A program made the position numbers and the translations under genes. From contig CADBOL010000047.1 in assembly GCA_902796295.1 (NCBI GenBank), forward strand, positions 1-9,595: a DNA stretch of 9,595 nt, read 5' to 3'. Source of the stretch: Oscillospiraceae bacterium (GTDB taxonomy: Bacteria > Bacillota > Clostridia > Oscillospirales > Acutalibacteraceae). Position 1 is the first letter of the stretch. Each line of letters begins with the position of its first letter. This document shows, in pieces, positions 1 through 5,984 of this stretch. A model generated the notes under the pieces. It ran no database searches, was not told the origin of the DNA, and was given only the letters and a program-made list of their open reading frames with translations.

Positions 1-97
1 CTAATTGCACATTAATATAGTCCGGAGCGCAACGACCAATTCATTGCACATTGCACATTGCTAATTGCACATTAATATAGTCCGGAGCGAAGCGACC
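1..97. repeat. Tandem direct repeat, 60-bp period (units 1-37 and 61-97)
   Basis: Positions 1-29 repeat exactly at 61-89. Positions 30-37 repeat at 90-97 with two differences (C/A at 30 versus 90, A/G at 32 versus 92). The spacer 38-60 carries ATTGCAC-type heptads. The first copy starts at the window edge, so more copies may lie to the left. The copy count and short perfect core do not look like a CRISPR array. Confidence 0.9.
43..73. repeat. Heptad array, ATTGCAC-type
   Basis: ATT recurs at 43, 50, 57, 64 and 71, exactly 7 nt apart, giving units ATTGCAC, ATTGCAC, ATTGCTA, ATTGCAC and ATT. Read on the minus strand this is the same repeat style (AAT plus four bases) as the long array at 9187-9270. 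The block 50-75 is found exactly, in inverted orientation, at 9206-9231. Confidence 0.85.
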
Positions 98-98
98 C

Positions 99-133
99 GA
101 AACTGCTAACTGCTCACTGCTAACTGCTAACTG
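99..133. repeat. Heptad array, CTAACTG-type, overlapping the larE stop codon
   Basis: There are five 7-nt units in phase: GAAACTG, CTAACTG, CTCACTG, CTAACTG, CTAACTG. On the minus strand the unit reads CAGTTAG. The last serine codon and the TAG stop of larE (positions 127-132) fall in the outermost unit, so the array directly abuts and supplies the end of that gene. Confidence 0.85.
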
Positions 134-948
134 ATATCTATCCCCTCATTCATGCTCCCTGTCCTGTATCCTTTGAGATCGAGGGAAACATAGCGGAATC
201 CTGTTTCTCTGAATCCGGCATAAACAGCTTCTCTCATATCATCCTGCATCAGGCGGGGAATATCTTTTTCCTCAAGCTCAATTCTAGCGGTGTCTCCGTG
301 AATTCTCACACGGAGCTGGCCGAAGCCGTTATCTCTGAGGAAATCCTCCGCCTTTTCCGCCATAGCGAGCTTTTCCGCCGTTATCCTGTCGCCGTAGGGA
401 ATCCTTGTGGCGAGGCAGGCGAGAGCCGGTTTATCCCATGTCGGGAGCCCGAAATGCTTTGAGAGAGCGCGGATTTCGGATTTCGAGAATCCGCTCTCGC
501 GCAGGGGGCTCTTTACCCCGAGCTCGGCGATAGCCCTGTGCCCGGGCCTGTAATCTGAATTGTCATCGAGATTTGAGGCCTCGGCGACAGCGCCGGTGCC
601 GTTTTTCTGCGAGAAATCTATAATCATGCCGAATATCTCGCGCTTGCAGTGATAGCAGCGGTCAGCCGGGTTCGCGGCGACCGTCTCATTGTCAAGAGGG
701 CGCGCGGTCAGTGTCACCGCGCGGATTCCGTATTCTCTGCAGAATTCCGCCGCTTCTTTTATCTCGCGCTGCGGCACGAATTCCGATGTCACGGTCACTG
801 CCGTGACGTTTTCGCCGAGCGCATCCTTTGACGCGAAAAGGAGAAATGACGAATCAACTCCGCCCGAAAAAGCCACAGTGAGACTGCCGAGAGAAGAGAG
901 ATATTCTTTAAGTTTATTGTATTTTGAGAGGAGTTCCGGGTTATCCAT
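127..948 (-). CDS. larE: ATP-dependent sacrificial sulfur transferase LarE
   Basis: LarE is a PP-loop ATP pyrophosphatase. In the known pathway it adenylates the pyridinium carboxylate made by LarB and donates sulfur from its own cysteine, giving the thiocarboxylates that LarC turns into the nickel-pincer cofactor of lactate racemase and related enzymes. At 273 aa it has about the family's usual length. Visible signs are the PP-loop SGGVDSS (residues 28-34), an RCYHCK motif (97-102) and ACLATRIPYG (177-186), where C178 matches the sacrificial cysteine. The C-terminal region ends with LKGYRTGSMNE (258-268) as in family members. It starts 8 bp inside tcdA, with GGAG about 7 nt upstream, so translation is probably coupled. 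No larA, larB or larC is in the window, so the acceptor in this organism could differ. The last codons lie in a 7-nt repeat array. Confidence 0.9.
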   Translation of the reverse strand: MDNPELLSKYNKLKEYLSSLGSLTVAFSGGVDSSFLLFASKDALGENVTAVTVTSEFVPQREIKEAAEFCREYGIRAVTLTARPLDNETVAANPADRCYHCKREIFGMIIDFSQKNGTGAVAEASNLDDNSDYRPGHRAIAELGVKSPLRESGFSKSEIRALSKHFGLPTWDKPALACLATRIPYGDRITAEKLAMAEKAEDFLRDNGFGQLRVRIHGDTARIELEEKDIPRLMQDDMREAVYAGFRETGFRYVSLDLKGYRTGSMNEGIDIS

Positions 949-1684
949 TAATCTGCTCCGTTTTGTTTATTAAATCTCTTACTATGACCGAGGCGATAAG
1001 CAGGCCCGCCGTTCCCGGCACAAAAGCCGTGCTGCCGGGGATATCCTTCCTGACGGCGTCCGGCGACTCGTCGAGCGAAGAAATCCTGTGCTCCGGGGGT
1101 GTCGGCTCCTCATCGGAATAAACGACCTTCAGCTTCTCCACTCCCCTTTTCTTAAGCTCGCGCCGCATTACACGGGCAAGGGGGCAGATCCTTGTTTCGT
1201 AAATATCTGCGGCTTTAAGTCTGCCGGGGTCGGTCTTGTTGCCCGTGCCCATGGAGCTGATTACGGGCACTCCGGCGCTCTGCGATCGGAGAATCAATTC
1301 TATTTTTGCTTTCACGGTGTCAACCGCGTCAACGACATAGTCATACTCCGCAAAAGGGAATGACGCCGAGTTTTCCGGCAGGAAAAAGCAATCGTAAATT
1401 CTTATATCCGCCTGCGGATTGATCTCGAGCATCCTCTCGCGCATGACTTCGGTCTTCTGCCTGCCGATTGTCTTATGAGTCGCGATTATCTGCCTGTTGA
1501 GATTCGATTCCGAGACGGTGTCTTTATCAATAAGGTCAAAATGACCCACACCGCTTCTCACAAGCGCTTCGCAGACATAGCCGCCCACTCCGCCTATACC
1601 GAAAACGGCAACTCTCGCGTTTTTGAGTATATTCATCTTTTCTTCGCCGAAAAGCAGCTGTGTTCTTGAAAACTGTTCAGTCAT
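941..1684 (-). CDS. tcdA: tRNA threonylcarbamoyladenosine dehydratase (TcdA/YgdL family)
   Basis: This is a cytoplasmic E1-like, ThiF-fold enzyme. Known family members use ATP to cyclise N6-threonylcarbamoyladenosine at tRNA position 37 to ct6A, which improves decoding of ANN codons. The 247-aa protein shows the dinucleotide-type glycine loop GIGGVGG (29-35), acidic residues D53 and D55, the NLNRQ motif (61-65) typical of E1-like enzymes, a VVDAVD strand (117-122) and the SSMGTGNK segment (143-150). The family signature VVYSDEEP follows (187-194). Only C167 lies near the usual active region. Ribosome-site match is weak (AGGT before ATG). A hairpin terminator for iolE ends less than 20 nt upstream, leaving little room for an own promoter. 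The gene overlaps larE by 8 bp. A different ThiF-type adenylyltransferase role is less likely given the length and motif set. Confidence 0.88.
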   Translation of the reverse strand: MTEQFSRTQLLFGEEKMNILKNARVAVFGIGGVGGYVCEALVRSGVGHFDLIDKDTVSESNLNRQIIATHKTIGRQKTEVMRERMLEINPQADIRIYDCFFLPENSASFPFAEYDYVVDAVDTVKAKIELILRSQSAGVPVISSMGTGNKTDPGRLKAADIYETRICPLARVMRRELKKRGVEKLKVVYSDEEPTPPEHRISSLDESPDAVRKDIPGSTAFVPGTAGLLIASVIVRDLINKTEQING

Positions 1685-1701
1685 AAAATTACCTGCTTAA
1701 A

Positions 1702-1736
1702 ACGGCGGTCTCAGAGCAAGAGCCCGAAACCGCCGT
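1702..1736 (-). terminator. Hairpin terminator or attenuator after iolE
   Basis: An 8-bp perfect stem, ACGGCGGT (1702-1709) with ACCGCCGT (1729-1736), encloses a 19-nt loop. On the minus strand it is followed by four U then AAG. The large loop and short U-tract suggest a moderate terminator. It lies 10 bp past the iolE stop and 17 bp before the tcdA start, so read-through could feed tcdA-larE. Confidence 0.7.
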
Positions 1737-1745
1737 ATCTTTTAA

Positions 1746-2639
1746 TTAAAGGCCTGTCTTTTCTCTGATGTAGTTTCTGGCAATGAGAGCATACTCAAAG
1801 GGATTCGCCTTTGCGGGATCCTGCTCTGCCTCAACAACAACCCAGCCCTCATAATCCGCTTCGGCGAGGATATCGAAAACGGGTGTGAAATCAAAATCGC
1901 CGTCTCCGGGAACGGTGAAAGCTCCGGCTCTGACACAGTCAAGGAAGCTCCAGCCGTTTGCCTTGCCCTGAGCTATCACATCATTGCGTGTGCTCTTGAG
2001 GTGAACGTGTTTGATCCTCTTAGCGTATTTCTTAAGCACGCCTATGGCGTCTTCGCCGCTGAAAGCGAGATGGCCTGTATCATAAAGAAGATAAACGAGA
2101 TCGGGGTCTGTTATCTCCATGAGCTTGTCTATCTCGGCCTCTGTCTGAACTCCGGTGCCCATATGATGATGAACGGTGAAGGTCATGCCCTTCTCCTTCG
2201 CGAGTTTACCCATATCGTTGAAGCCTTTGCGGATAAGCTCCCACTGCTCATCGGTATATACCGGCTTGTCGCCGAAAATGCTCTTTGAGGTGCCCTGTAT
2301 CGAATTTCCCTGCTCGGATGCGCCTATGACTTTTGCGCCGAGAGCGTTGAGGAAATCCCTGTGCTTTATAAACGCCTCGATGGTGGCGTCATAACCCTCG
2401 GAGAGAAGGAGCGATGAAAACCACGCGTTGCAGATTCTCATGCCTCTGACATCAAGCTTATGCCTGAGTGTTTCAACATCCTTGGGATATTTGTTGCCTA
2501 TTTCGCTGCCGGTGAATCCCGCGAGAGCCATTTCGCTCACGCACTGTTCAAAGGTATTCTCCGCGCCGAGATCGGGAAGGTCGTCGTTTGTCCACGCGAT
2601 AGGAGCTATTGCGAGCTTGACTTTGTCTTTGTTTAACAT
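1746..2639 (-). CDS. iolE: Myo-inosose-2 dehydratase IolE
   Basis: IolE dehydrates 2-keto-myo-inositol (scyllo-inosose) to 3D-(3,5/4)-trihydroxycyclohexane-1,2-dione, the substrate of IolD, in cytoplasmic inositol catabolism. The sequence is a xylose-isomerase-like TIM barrel. Metal-site segments include SEIG (45-48), HHHMGT (157-162), DTGH (187-190), HVHLK (211-215) and the C-terminal E270 and E272 in VVVEAEQDP. The start is set at the ATG at 2639, because AAAGGAG lies directly upstream. That gives 297 aa, the usual IolE length. An in-frame TTG at 2660 would add seven residues but would place the ribosome site inside the gene. It follows iolD by 17 bp and ends at a hairpin. No other iol gene is in view. 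Confidence 0.92.
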   Translation of the reverse strand: MLNKDKVKLAIAPIAWTNDDLPDLGAENTFEQCVSEMALAGFTGSEIGNKYPKDVETLRHKLDVRGMRICNAWFSSLLLSEGYDATIEAFIKHRDFLNALGAKVIGASEQGNSIQGTSKSIFGDKPVYTDEQWELIRKGFNDMGKLAKEKGMTFTVHHHMGTGVQTEAEIDKLMEITDPDLVYLLYDTGHLAFSGEDAIGVLKKYAKRIKHVHLKSTRNDVIAQGKANGWSFLDCVRAGAFTVPGDGDFDFTPVFDILAEADYEGWVVVEAEQDPAKANPFEYALIARNYIREKTGL

Positions 2640-2647
2640 ATTGTTAT

Positions 2648-2654
2648 CTCCTTT
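2648..2654 (-). promoter_or_regulatory. Ribosome binding site deciding the iolE start
   Basis: Minus-strand AAAGGAG lies 8 nt before the ATG at 2639. It favours that codon over the in-frame TTG at 2660, which overlaps the iolD stop and has no such site at the right distance. Confidence 0.8.
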
Positions 2655-2656
2655 TA

Positions 2657-4513
2657 TCAATAGAGTCTTGCTTCTTTAACATGGGAAACCATATCTTCAT
2701 AAGCCGCCTGTACTCTTGCGCTCTCCGATACGGAGGCAACGCCGACACGCCACCAGGCGTCATAGCCGTCGCTCATGCTCTTGTGGGCGACCTTGATATC
2801 AAACAGGCAGGGCTTTGTCTGAGTGAGCGAATCCTCGAGAGCGGCCTTGAGCTCGGCAACGTTTGTCACTCTGTAGCCCTTACAGCCGTAGCCCTCGGCT
2901 ATCTTTGCGAAATCAATGTTGAGCAGCTCGCCGTCAAGCAGATCGGTCTCCGGGTTTCTCGCGCAGAATCTTGTGCCGAATGTGTCGGTACCCTGGTTAT
3001 TCTGAAGATTCTCTATGCAGCCCCAGCCGATATTGTCAAAGAGCATAACATTGATTTTGAGGTTTTCCTGAACGGCGGTGTAAAGCTCGCTGTGGAGCAT
3101 AAGGAAGCTGCCGTCGCCGCACATGGTATAGACTTCTTTATCGGGCTGCGCAAGCTTTACGCCGAGCGCTCCGCAGATTTCATATCCCATACAGCTGAAG
3201 CCGTATTCCATATTGTATGTGCCGGGCACGAAGCTCTTCCACAGGCGCTGCATGCAGCCGGGAAGCGAGCCTGCCGAACCGACGGCAATCGCGTCTTTCG
3301 CGATGAAATTATTGATTTCGCCGAGAGCTCTGGTCTGTGAGAGACCGTTTTCAAGCTCTATGCCGTACATCCTGTCAACCTCTGCGACATAATCCGCCTT
3401 TATCTGAGCGAGCTCTGCGGAATCCCAGCCGGAAACAAATCCTCTCTTCTCAAGCTCTGCGCCGATTGCCTCGAGCGTAAGCTTTGCGTCCGCCACAACA
3501 TAAGCGGCATCCATCTTCATCGCGTCAAACGAGCTGACATTGATGCCGAGCATTTTGACCTCGGGATTTCTGAATCCCCATTTTGAGGCTGTGGTGAAGT
3601 CTGTGAGGCGTGAGCCGGCGGAGATGACAAGATCGGTCATCTTTGCGAGTTTATTCGCCGCGGGGCCGCCCGTAACGCCGATTCCGCCCATATTGAGCGG
3701 GAAATCAAACGGGATGTTTCCTTTGCCCGCCTGGGTTTCGGTAACGGGGATGTTGAATTTTTCGGCAAAGGCCGCTACCGTATCATAAGCATCTGAATAT
3801 GTGACGCCGCCGCCCGCGATAAGTATGGGCTTCTTTGAGTTGATTATGGCGTCAACGGCAAGGTCTATCTCACGCTGAGTGGGGATGCGTCTGTCGATAT
3901 ACCATACTCTCTTCTGAAGGAAATAATCGGGGTAGTCAAAAGATTCGCCCTCAACATCCTGAGGCATCGCAAGGCAGACCGCGCCTGTTTCAGCCTGGTC
4001 GGTGAGCACTCTCATCGCATTGATGCAGGCGGTCATAAGCTGCTCGGGTCTTACGATTCTGTCCCAGTATTTACACACTGCCCTGAAGGCGTCATTTGCC
4101 GTCGTGGAGTATGATGTCGGCTGCTCAACCTGCTGTAATACGGGGTCGGGCTGACGGCAGGCAAATGTGTCGCCGGGAAGGAGCAGAAGAGGGATTCTGT
4201 TTGCCGTGGCTGTACCTGCGGCGGTAACCATATTGAGCGCGCCGGGGCCTATCGAAGAGGTGCAGGCGATAATCTTGCGGCGGTGATTCTGCTTTGCGTA
4301 AGCGGTCGCCGCCTGAGCCATACCCTGCTCATTGTGACCCTGATAAAATTTGAGATTGTGGCCGCCCTGCTCGAGCGCCTGGCCCAATCCGACCACGCAG
4401 CCGTGACCGAAAATGCCGAAAATACCTTCGACAAATTTTGACTCAACTCCGTCGAAGCTGACATACTGATTGTCAAGAAACTTCACGAGCGCCTGTGACA
4501 TTGTCAATTTCAT
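2657..4513 (-). CDS. iolD: 3D-(3,5/4)-trihydroxycyclohexane-1,2-dione hydrolase IolD
   Basis: IolD is a thiamine-diphosphate enzyme that opens the ring of the dione made by IolE, giving 5-deoxy-glucuronate. The 618-aa protein has the acetolactate-synthase-type layout. The N-terminal pyrimidine-binding domain includes [11 protein letters not shown] (59-69), where E62 matches the ThDP-activating glutamate. A central domain (about 215-350) contains [12 protein letters not shown] (231-242). The C-terminal pyrophosphate domain carries the ThDP motif GDGSF (466-470) with DN at 493-494. The ending [14 protein letters not shown] (579-592) is characteristic of IolD. Length is near the family's usual 620-640. 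GGAGGT stands 7 nt before the ATG at 4513, supporting this start over the ATG four codons later. It leads a compact iolD-iolE pair. The pair implies inositol use, with the remaining genes elsewhere or missing. Confidence 0.93.
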   Translation of the reverse strand: MKLTMSQALVKFLDNQYVSFDGVESKFVEGIFGIFGHGCVVGLGQALEQGGHNLKFYQGHNEQGMAQAATAYAKQNHRRKIIACTSSIGPGALNMVTAAGTATANRIPLLLLPGDTFACRQPDPVLQQVEQPTSYSTTANDAFRAVCKYWDRIVRPEQLMTACINAMRVLTDQAETGAVCLAMPQDVEGESFDYPDYFLQKRVWYIDRRIPTQREIDLAVDAIINSKKPILIAGGGVTYSDAYDTVAAFAEKFNIPVTETQAGKGNIPFDFPLNMGGIGVTGGPAANKLAKMTDLVISAGSRLTDFTTASKWGFRNPEVKMLGINVSSFDAMKMDAAYVVADAKLTLEAIGAELEKRGFVSGWDSAELAQIKADYVAEVDRMYGIELENGLSQTRALGEINNFIAKDAIAVGSAGSLPGCMQRLWKSFVPGTYNMEYGFSCMGYEICGALGVKLAQPDKEVYTMCGDGSFLMLHSELYTAVQENLKINVMLFDNIGWGCIENLQNNQGTDTFGTRFCARNPETDLLDGELLNIDFAKIAEGYGCKGYRVTNVAELKAALEDSLTQTKPCLFDIKVAHKSMSDGYDAWWRVGVASVSESARVQAAYEDMVSHVKEARLY

Positions 4514-4656
4514 AAAAGCTACCTCCGTGTGGCATAATATAACAAGTATATATTATCAAACATAATTAAAAAAAACAAGATTAAAAAGATGAAAAGTTAA
4601 CATTTTTAATGTATAATCATTCTGTAGTTTTATTCTAAATCGGAAGGAGAAAAATA
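4514..4656. promoter_or_regulatory. Divergent iolD / sirtuin promoter region
   Basis: This AT-rich 143-bp gap separates divergent genes. For iolD (minus), GGAGGT (4521-4526) is its ribosome site. TATTAT (4534-4539) and GATAAT (4552-4557) are possible -10 boxes, but neither has a convincing -35. A run of eight A lies near 4568-4575. No clear operator palindrome was found. Confidence 0.55.
4589..4617 (+). promoter_or_regulatory. Candidate promoter of the sirtuin gene
   Basis: A perfect -10 box TATAAT (4612-4617) is preceded at 17 bp by ATGAAA (4589-4594), which matches four of six -35 positions. The gene's ribosome site AAGGAG is at 4644-4649, 7 nt before the ATG at 4657. Confidence 0.5.
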
Positions 4657-5379
4657 ATGAACGGCAAAATCAACCGGCTCAACGAAATGATACGTGAAAG
4701 CGGCAATATTGTTTTCTTCGGAGGCGCGGGCGTTTCAACCGAAAGCGGCATTCCCGATTTCCGCTCCGCGGACGGAATCTATATGATGAATTACAAATAC
4801 CCTCCCGAAGAGGTGGTAAGCAGGAGCTTTTTCAACGCACACACAAAAGAATTCTATGAATTTTACAAGAAATATTTCTATTATCCCGATGCGAAGCCCA
4901 ATATCTCTCACTATAAGCTTGCGGAGCTTGAAAAAGCAGGCAAACTCAAGGCGGTCATCACTCAGAATATAGACGGATTTCATACCGAGGCGGGCAGCAA
5001 AACAGTTTATGAACTGCACGGCTCAATCCACAGAAACTACTGCATGAGATGCGGCAAATCATACGGGCTCGACTATATCATAAACTCGGAGTCGATTCCT
5101 GTATGCGAATGCGGCGGGATCGTAAAGCCCGATGTTGTCCTCTTTGAGGAATCGCTTGACAGCGACACGATAACCGGGGCCGTCAACGCCATATCTGACG
5201 CCGATATGCTCATAGTCGCCGGCACCTCTCTCAAGGTTTACCCGGCGGCGGGGTTCATCCGCTATTTCAGAGGGAAAAACAGCGTGCTGATAAACAGAGA
5301 CCCGACCGATATGGATGACACATTTGACCTCGTATTCAATGAAAAACTCGGCGATGTAATGAGCAGAGTCGAAATCTGA
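4657..5379 (+). CDS. NAD-dependent protein deacylase (sirtuin, Sir2/CobB family)
   Basis: Sirtuins remove acetyl or longer acyl groups from protein lysines using NAD+, releasing nicotinamide and O-acyl-ADP-ribose. They act in the cytoplasm and need no partner. The 240-aa length fits bacterial sirtuins. Motifs in order: the NAD-binding GAGVSTESGIPDFR (23-36), TQNIDGFH (102-109), the catalytic histidine H121 in LHGS, a zinc site made of C129, C132, C150 and C152 (CxxC then CxC), and AGTSLKVYPAAG (188-199). The start is supported by AAGGAG 7 nt upstream. It has its own putative promoter and ends 17 bp from the convergent arsR gene, with a hairpin between. Acyl-chain preference cannot be read from sequence. 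A link to the downstream acyl-carrier operon is possible but unproven. Confidence 0.93.
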   Translation: MNGKINRLNEMIRESGNIVFFGGAGVSTESGIPDFRSADGIYMMNYKYPPEEVVSRSFFNAHTKEFYEFYKKYFYYPDAKPNISHYKLAELEKAGKLKAVITQNIDGFHTEAGSKTVYELHGSIHRNYCMRCGKSYGLDYIINSESIPVCECGGIVKPDVVLFEESLDSDTITGAVNAISDADMLIVAGTSLKVYPAAGFIRYFRGKNSVLINRDPTDMDDTFDLVFNEKLGDVMSRVEI

Positions 5380-5388
5380 GCAAAAGAA

Positions 5389-5412
5389 AACCCGCCCTAT
5401 TCGGGGCAGGTT
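5389..5412 (-). terminator. Terminator of arsR, overlapping its stop codon
   Basis: On the minus strand, AACCTGCCC pairs with GGGCGGGTT (9 bp, one T-G wobble) around a 6-nt loop, followed by TTCTTTT. The 5' arm is formed by the last arsR codons and the stop lies at the stem-loop edge. On the plus strand the wobble becomes a C-A mismatch and the U-tract is poor, so it should act less well for the convergent sirtuin gene. Confidence 0.75.
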
Positions 5413-5762
5413 ATTTCCGCGATATTTTCTATGATATGATGAAGGGCCTGCGCGAGCTCGCTGTCTGCGGCTTTATAAAGCATTTCTTTGCCGTTTCTTT
5501 TTGAAACTATCAGCCCCGAGGCCTTGAGCAGCCTTAAATGATGAGAGACGGCGGGGCTTGTCATATTGATTGCCGCCGCAATGTCAAGCACACACTCCTC
5601 CGTGTGGCAAAGATACCAGAATATCCTCAGGCGTGTAGGGTCGCCGAGCTGTTTCATCGCCTCGGAAACGCCCATAATGGCGGAATCATCGGGCAGAGCC
5701 TCTTCAATTGTGGCGCTGTTGAGATTGTGATTGTGCGGAAGCTTTTTATCTGAGCCCGACAT
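5397..5762 (-). CDS. ArsR/SmtB-family metal-responsive repressor
   Basis: This is a small winged-helix repressor of 121 aa that in this family dimerises on promoters and leaves DNA on metal binding. Residues 32-100 cover the fold: LGDPTRLRIFWYL (39-51), the recognition helix MTSPAVSHHLRLLKASGLI (67-85) and the wing KRNGKEMLY (88-96). Metal ligands can be guessed from alignment to SmtB. C57 and D60 (ECVLDI) match the alpha-3 positions C61 and D64, and the N-terminal tail offers H10 and H12 (PHNHN), together a plausible alpha-3N site for Zn, Cd or Pb. The alpha-5 site is poorly preserved, with N113 where a histidine is expected. The gene is divergent from the acyl-carrier operon and has a promoter with an overlapping palindrome. 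The metal itself is not determinable, and other inducers are possible. Confidence 0.88.
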   Translation of the reverse strand: MSGSDKKLPHNHNLNSATIEEALPDDSAIMGVSEAMKQLGDPTRLRIFWYLCHTEECVLDIAAAINMTSPAVSHHLRLLKASGLIVSKRNGKEMLYKAADSELAQALHHIIENIAEITCPE

Positions 5763-5788
5763 TTTATCACCGGCTTTTTTTCTTTATT

Positions 5789-5804
5789 GTGTATGATTAT
5801 ACAC
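5789..5804. promoter_or_regulatory. Putative ArsR operator palindrome
   Basis: GTGTAT-GATT-ATACAC is a perfect 6-4-6 inverted repeat. It covers the TATAAT -10 box of arsR on the minus strand (5796-5801), the usual position for ArsR/SmtB autorepression. Confidence 0.7.
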
Positions 5805-5824
5805 CCTGCAGGGGAAAAATTCAA
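5796..5824 (-). promoter_or_regulatory. Promoter of arsR
   Basis: Minus-strand TTGAAT (5819-5824) and TATAAT (5796-5801) are separated by 17 bp. The -10 is perfect and the -35 matches four of six positions. The start codon of arsR is 33 bp downstream of the -10. Confidence 0.7.
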
Positions 5825-5856
5825 GTGATGTAAAAGTGCAATGTCAACACCCCGTT

Positions 5857-5883
5857 TTCAGGCAATTTTCACTTTTGCCTGAA
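5857..5883. promoter_or_regulatory. 9-bp perfect inverted repeat of unknown role
   Basis: TTCAGGCAA (5857-5865) and TTGCCTGAA (5875-5883) flank a 9-nt spacer. No U-tract follows on either strand, so it is not a standard terminator. It lies just upstream of the operon promoter and may be an operator for an unlinked regulator. Confidence 0.55.
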
Positions 5884-5914
5884 TAATCAAACATTTTCAC
5901 GAAATAACTGTATA

Positions 5915-5946
5915 TTGTTGTATTAACGATATATATAATACAATAA
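5915..5946. promoter_or_regulatory. Dyad symmetry over the operon -10 box
   Basis: TTGTTGTATTA (5915-5925) and TAATACAATAA (5936-5946) form an 11-bp inverted repeat with one mismatch and a 10-nt spacer. It overlaps the plus-strand TATAAT (5934-5939), the likely -10 of the three-gene operon. The -35 region (TATATT at 5911-5916) is weak, as expected for a regulated promoter. Half-sites TGTAT/ATACA match those of the arsR palindrome. Confidence 0.6.
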
Positions 5947-5984
5947 GTTGAGCAAATTTCAATAAAACGAAAAGAGATTTATTT

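Larger units (their letters stand above)
1..126. repeat. Mosaic intergenic repeat region downstream of larE
   Basis: No gene is seen here. The stretch holds a direct repeat with a 60-bp period: positions 1-29 and 61-89 are identical, and the match continues to 37 and 97 with two mismatches. Between and inside these units lie phased 7-nt repeats (ATTGCAC-type at 43-70, CTAACTG-type at 99-133). A 13-mer, TCCGGAGCGAAGC (81-93), recurs inverted near the right end at 9518-9530. No U-tailed terminator for larE is apparent. The region resembles dispersed intergenic repeat clusters, but no repeat family can be named from sequence alone. Confidence 0.85.
5763..5984. promoter_or_regulatory. Divergent regulatory region, arsR / acyl-carrier operon
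   Basis: A 222-bp gap carries outward promoters for both genes and three inverted repeats: 5789-5804 at the arsR promoter, 5857-5883 in the middle, and 5915-5946 over the operon's -10 box. The density of dyad symmetry suggests protein binding, and ArsR is the obvious local candidate. Confidence 0.75.

Noticed and set aside
1..97. CRISPR-like repeat-spacer pattern
   Set aside because: There are only two copies with a 23-bp spacer that is itself heptad repeat, and no cas genes are nearby.
2640..2660. Upstream TTG start for iolE
   Set aside because: It would include the clear AAAGGAG site inside the coding region. The ATG at 2639 gives the normal 297-aa length.
2681..3340. 219-codon plus-strand frame inside iolD
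   Set aside because: It lies opposite the strongly conserved ThDP-binding half of IolD and shows no family features.
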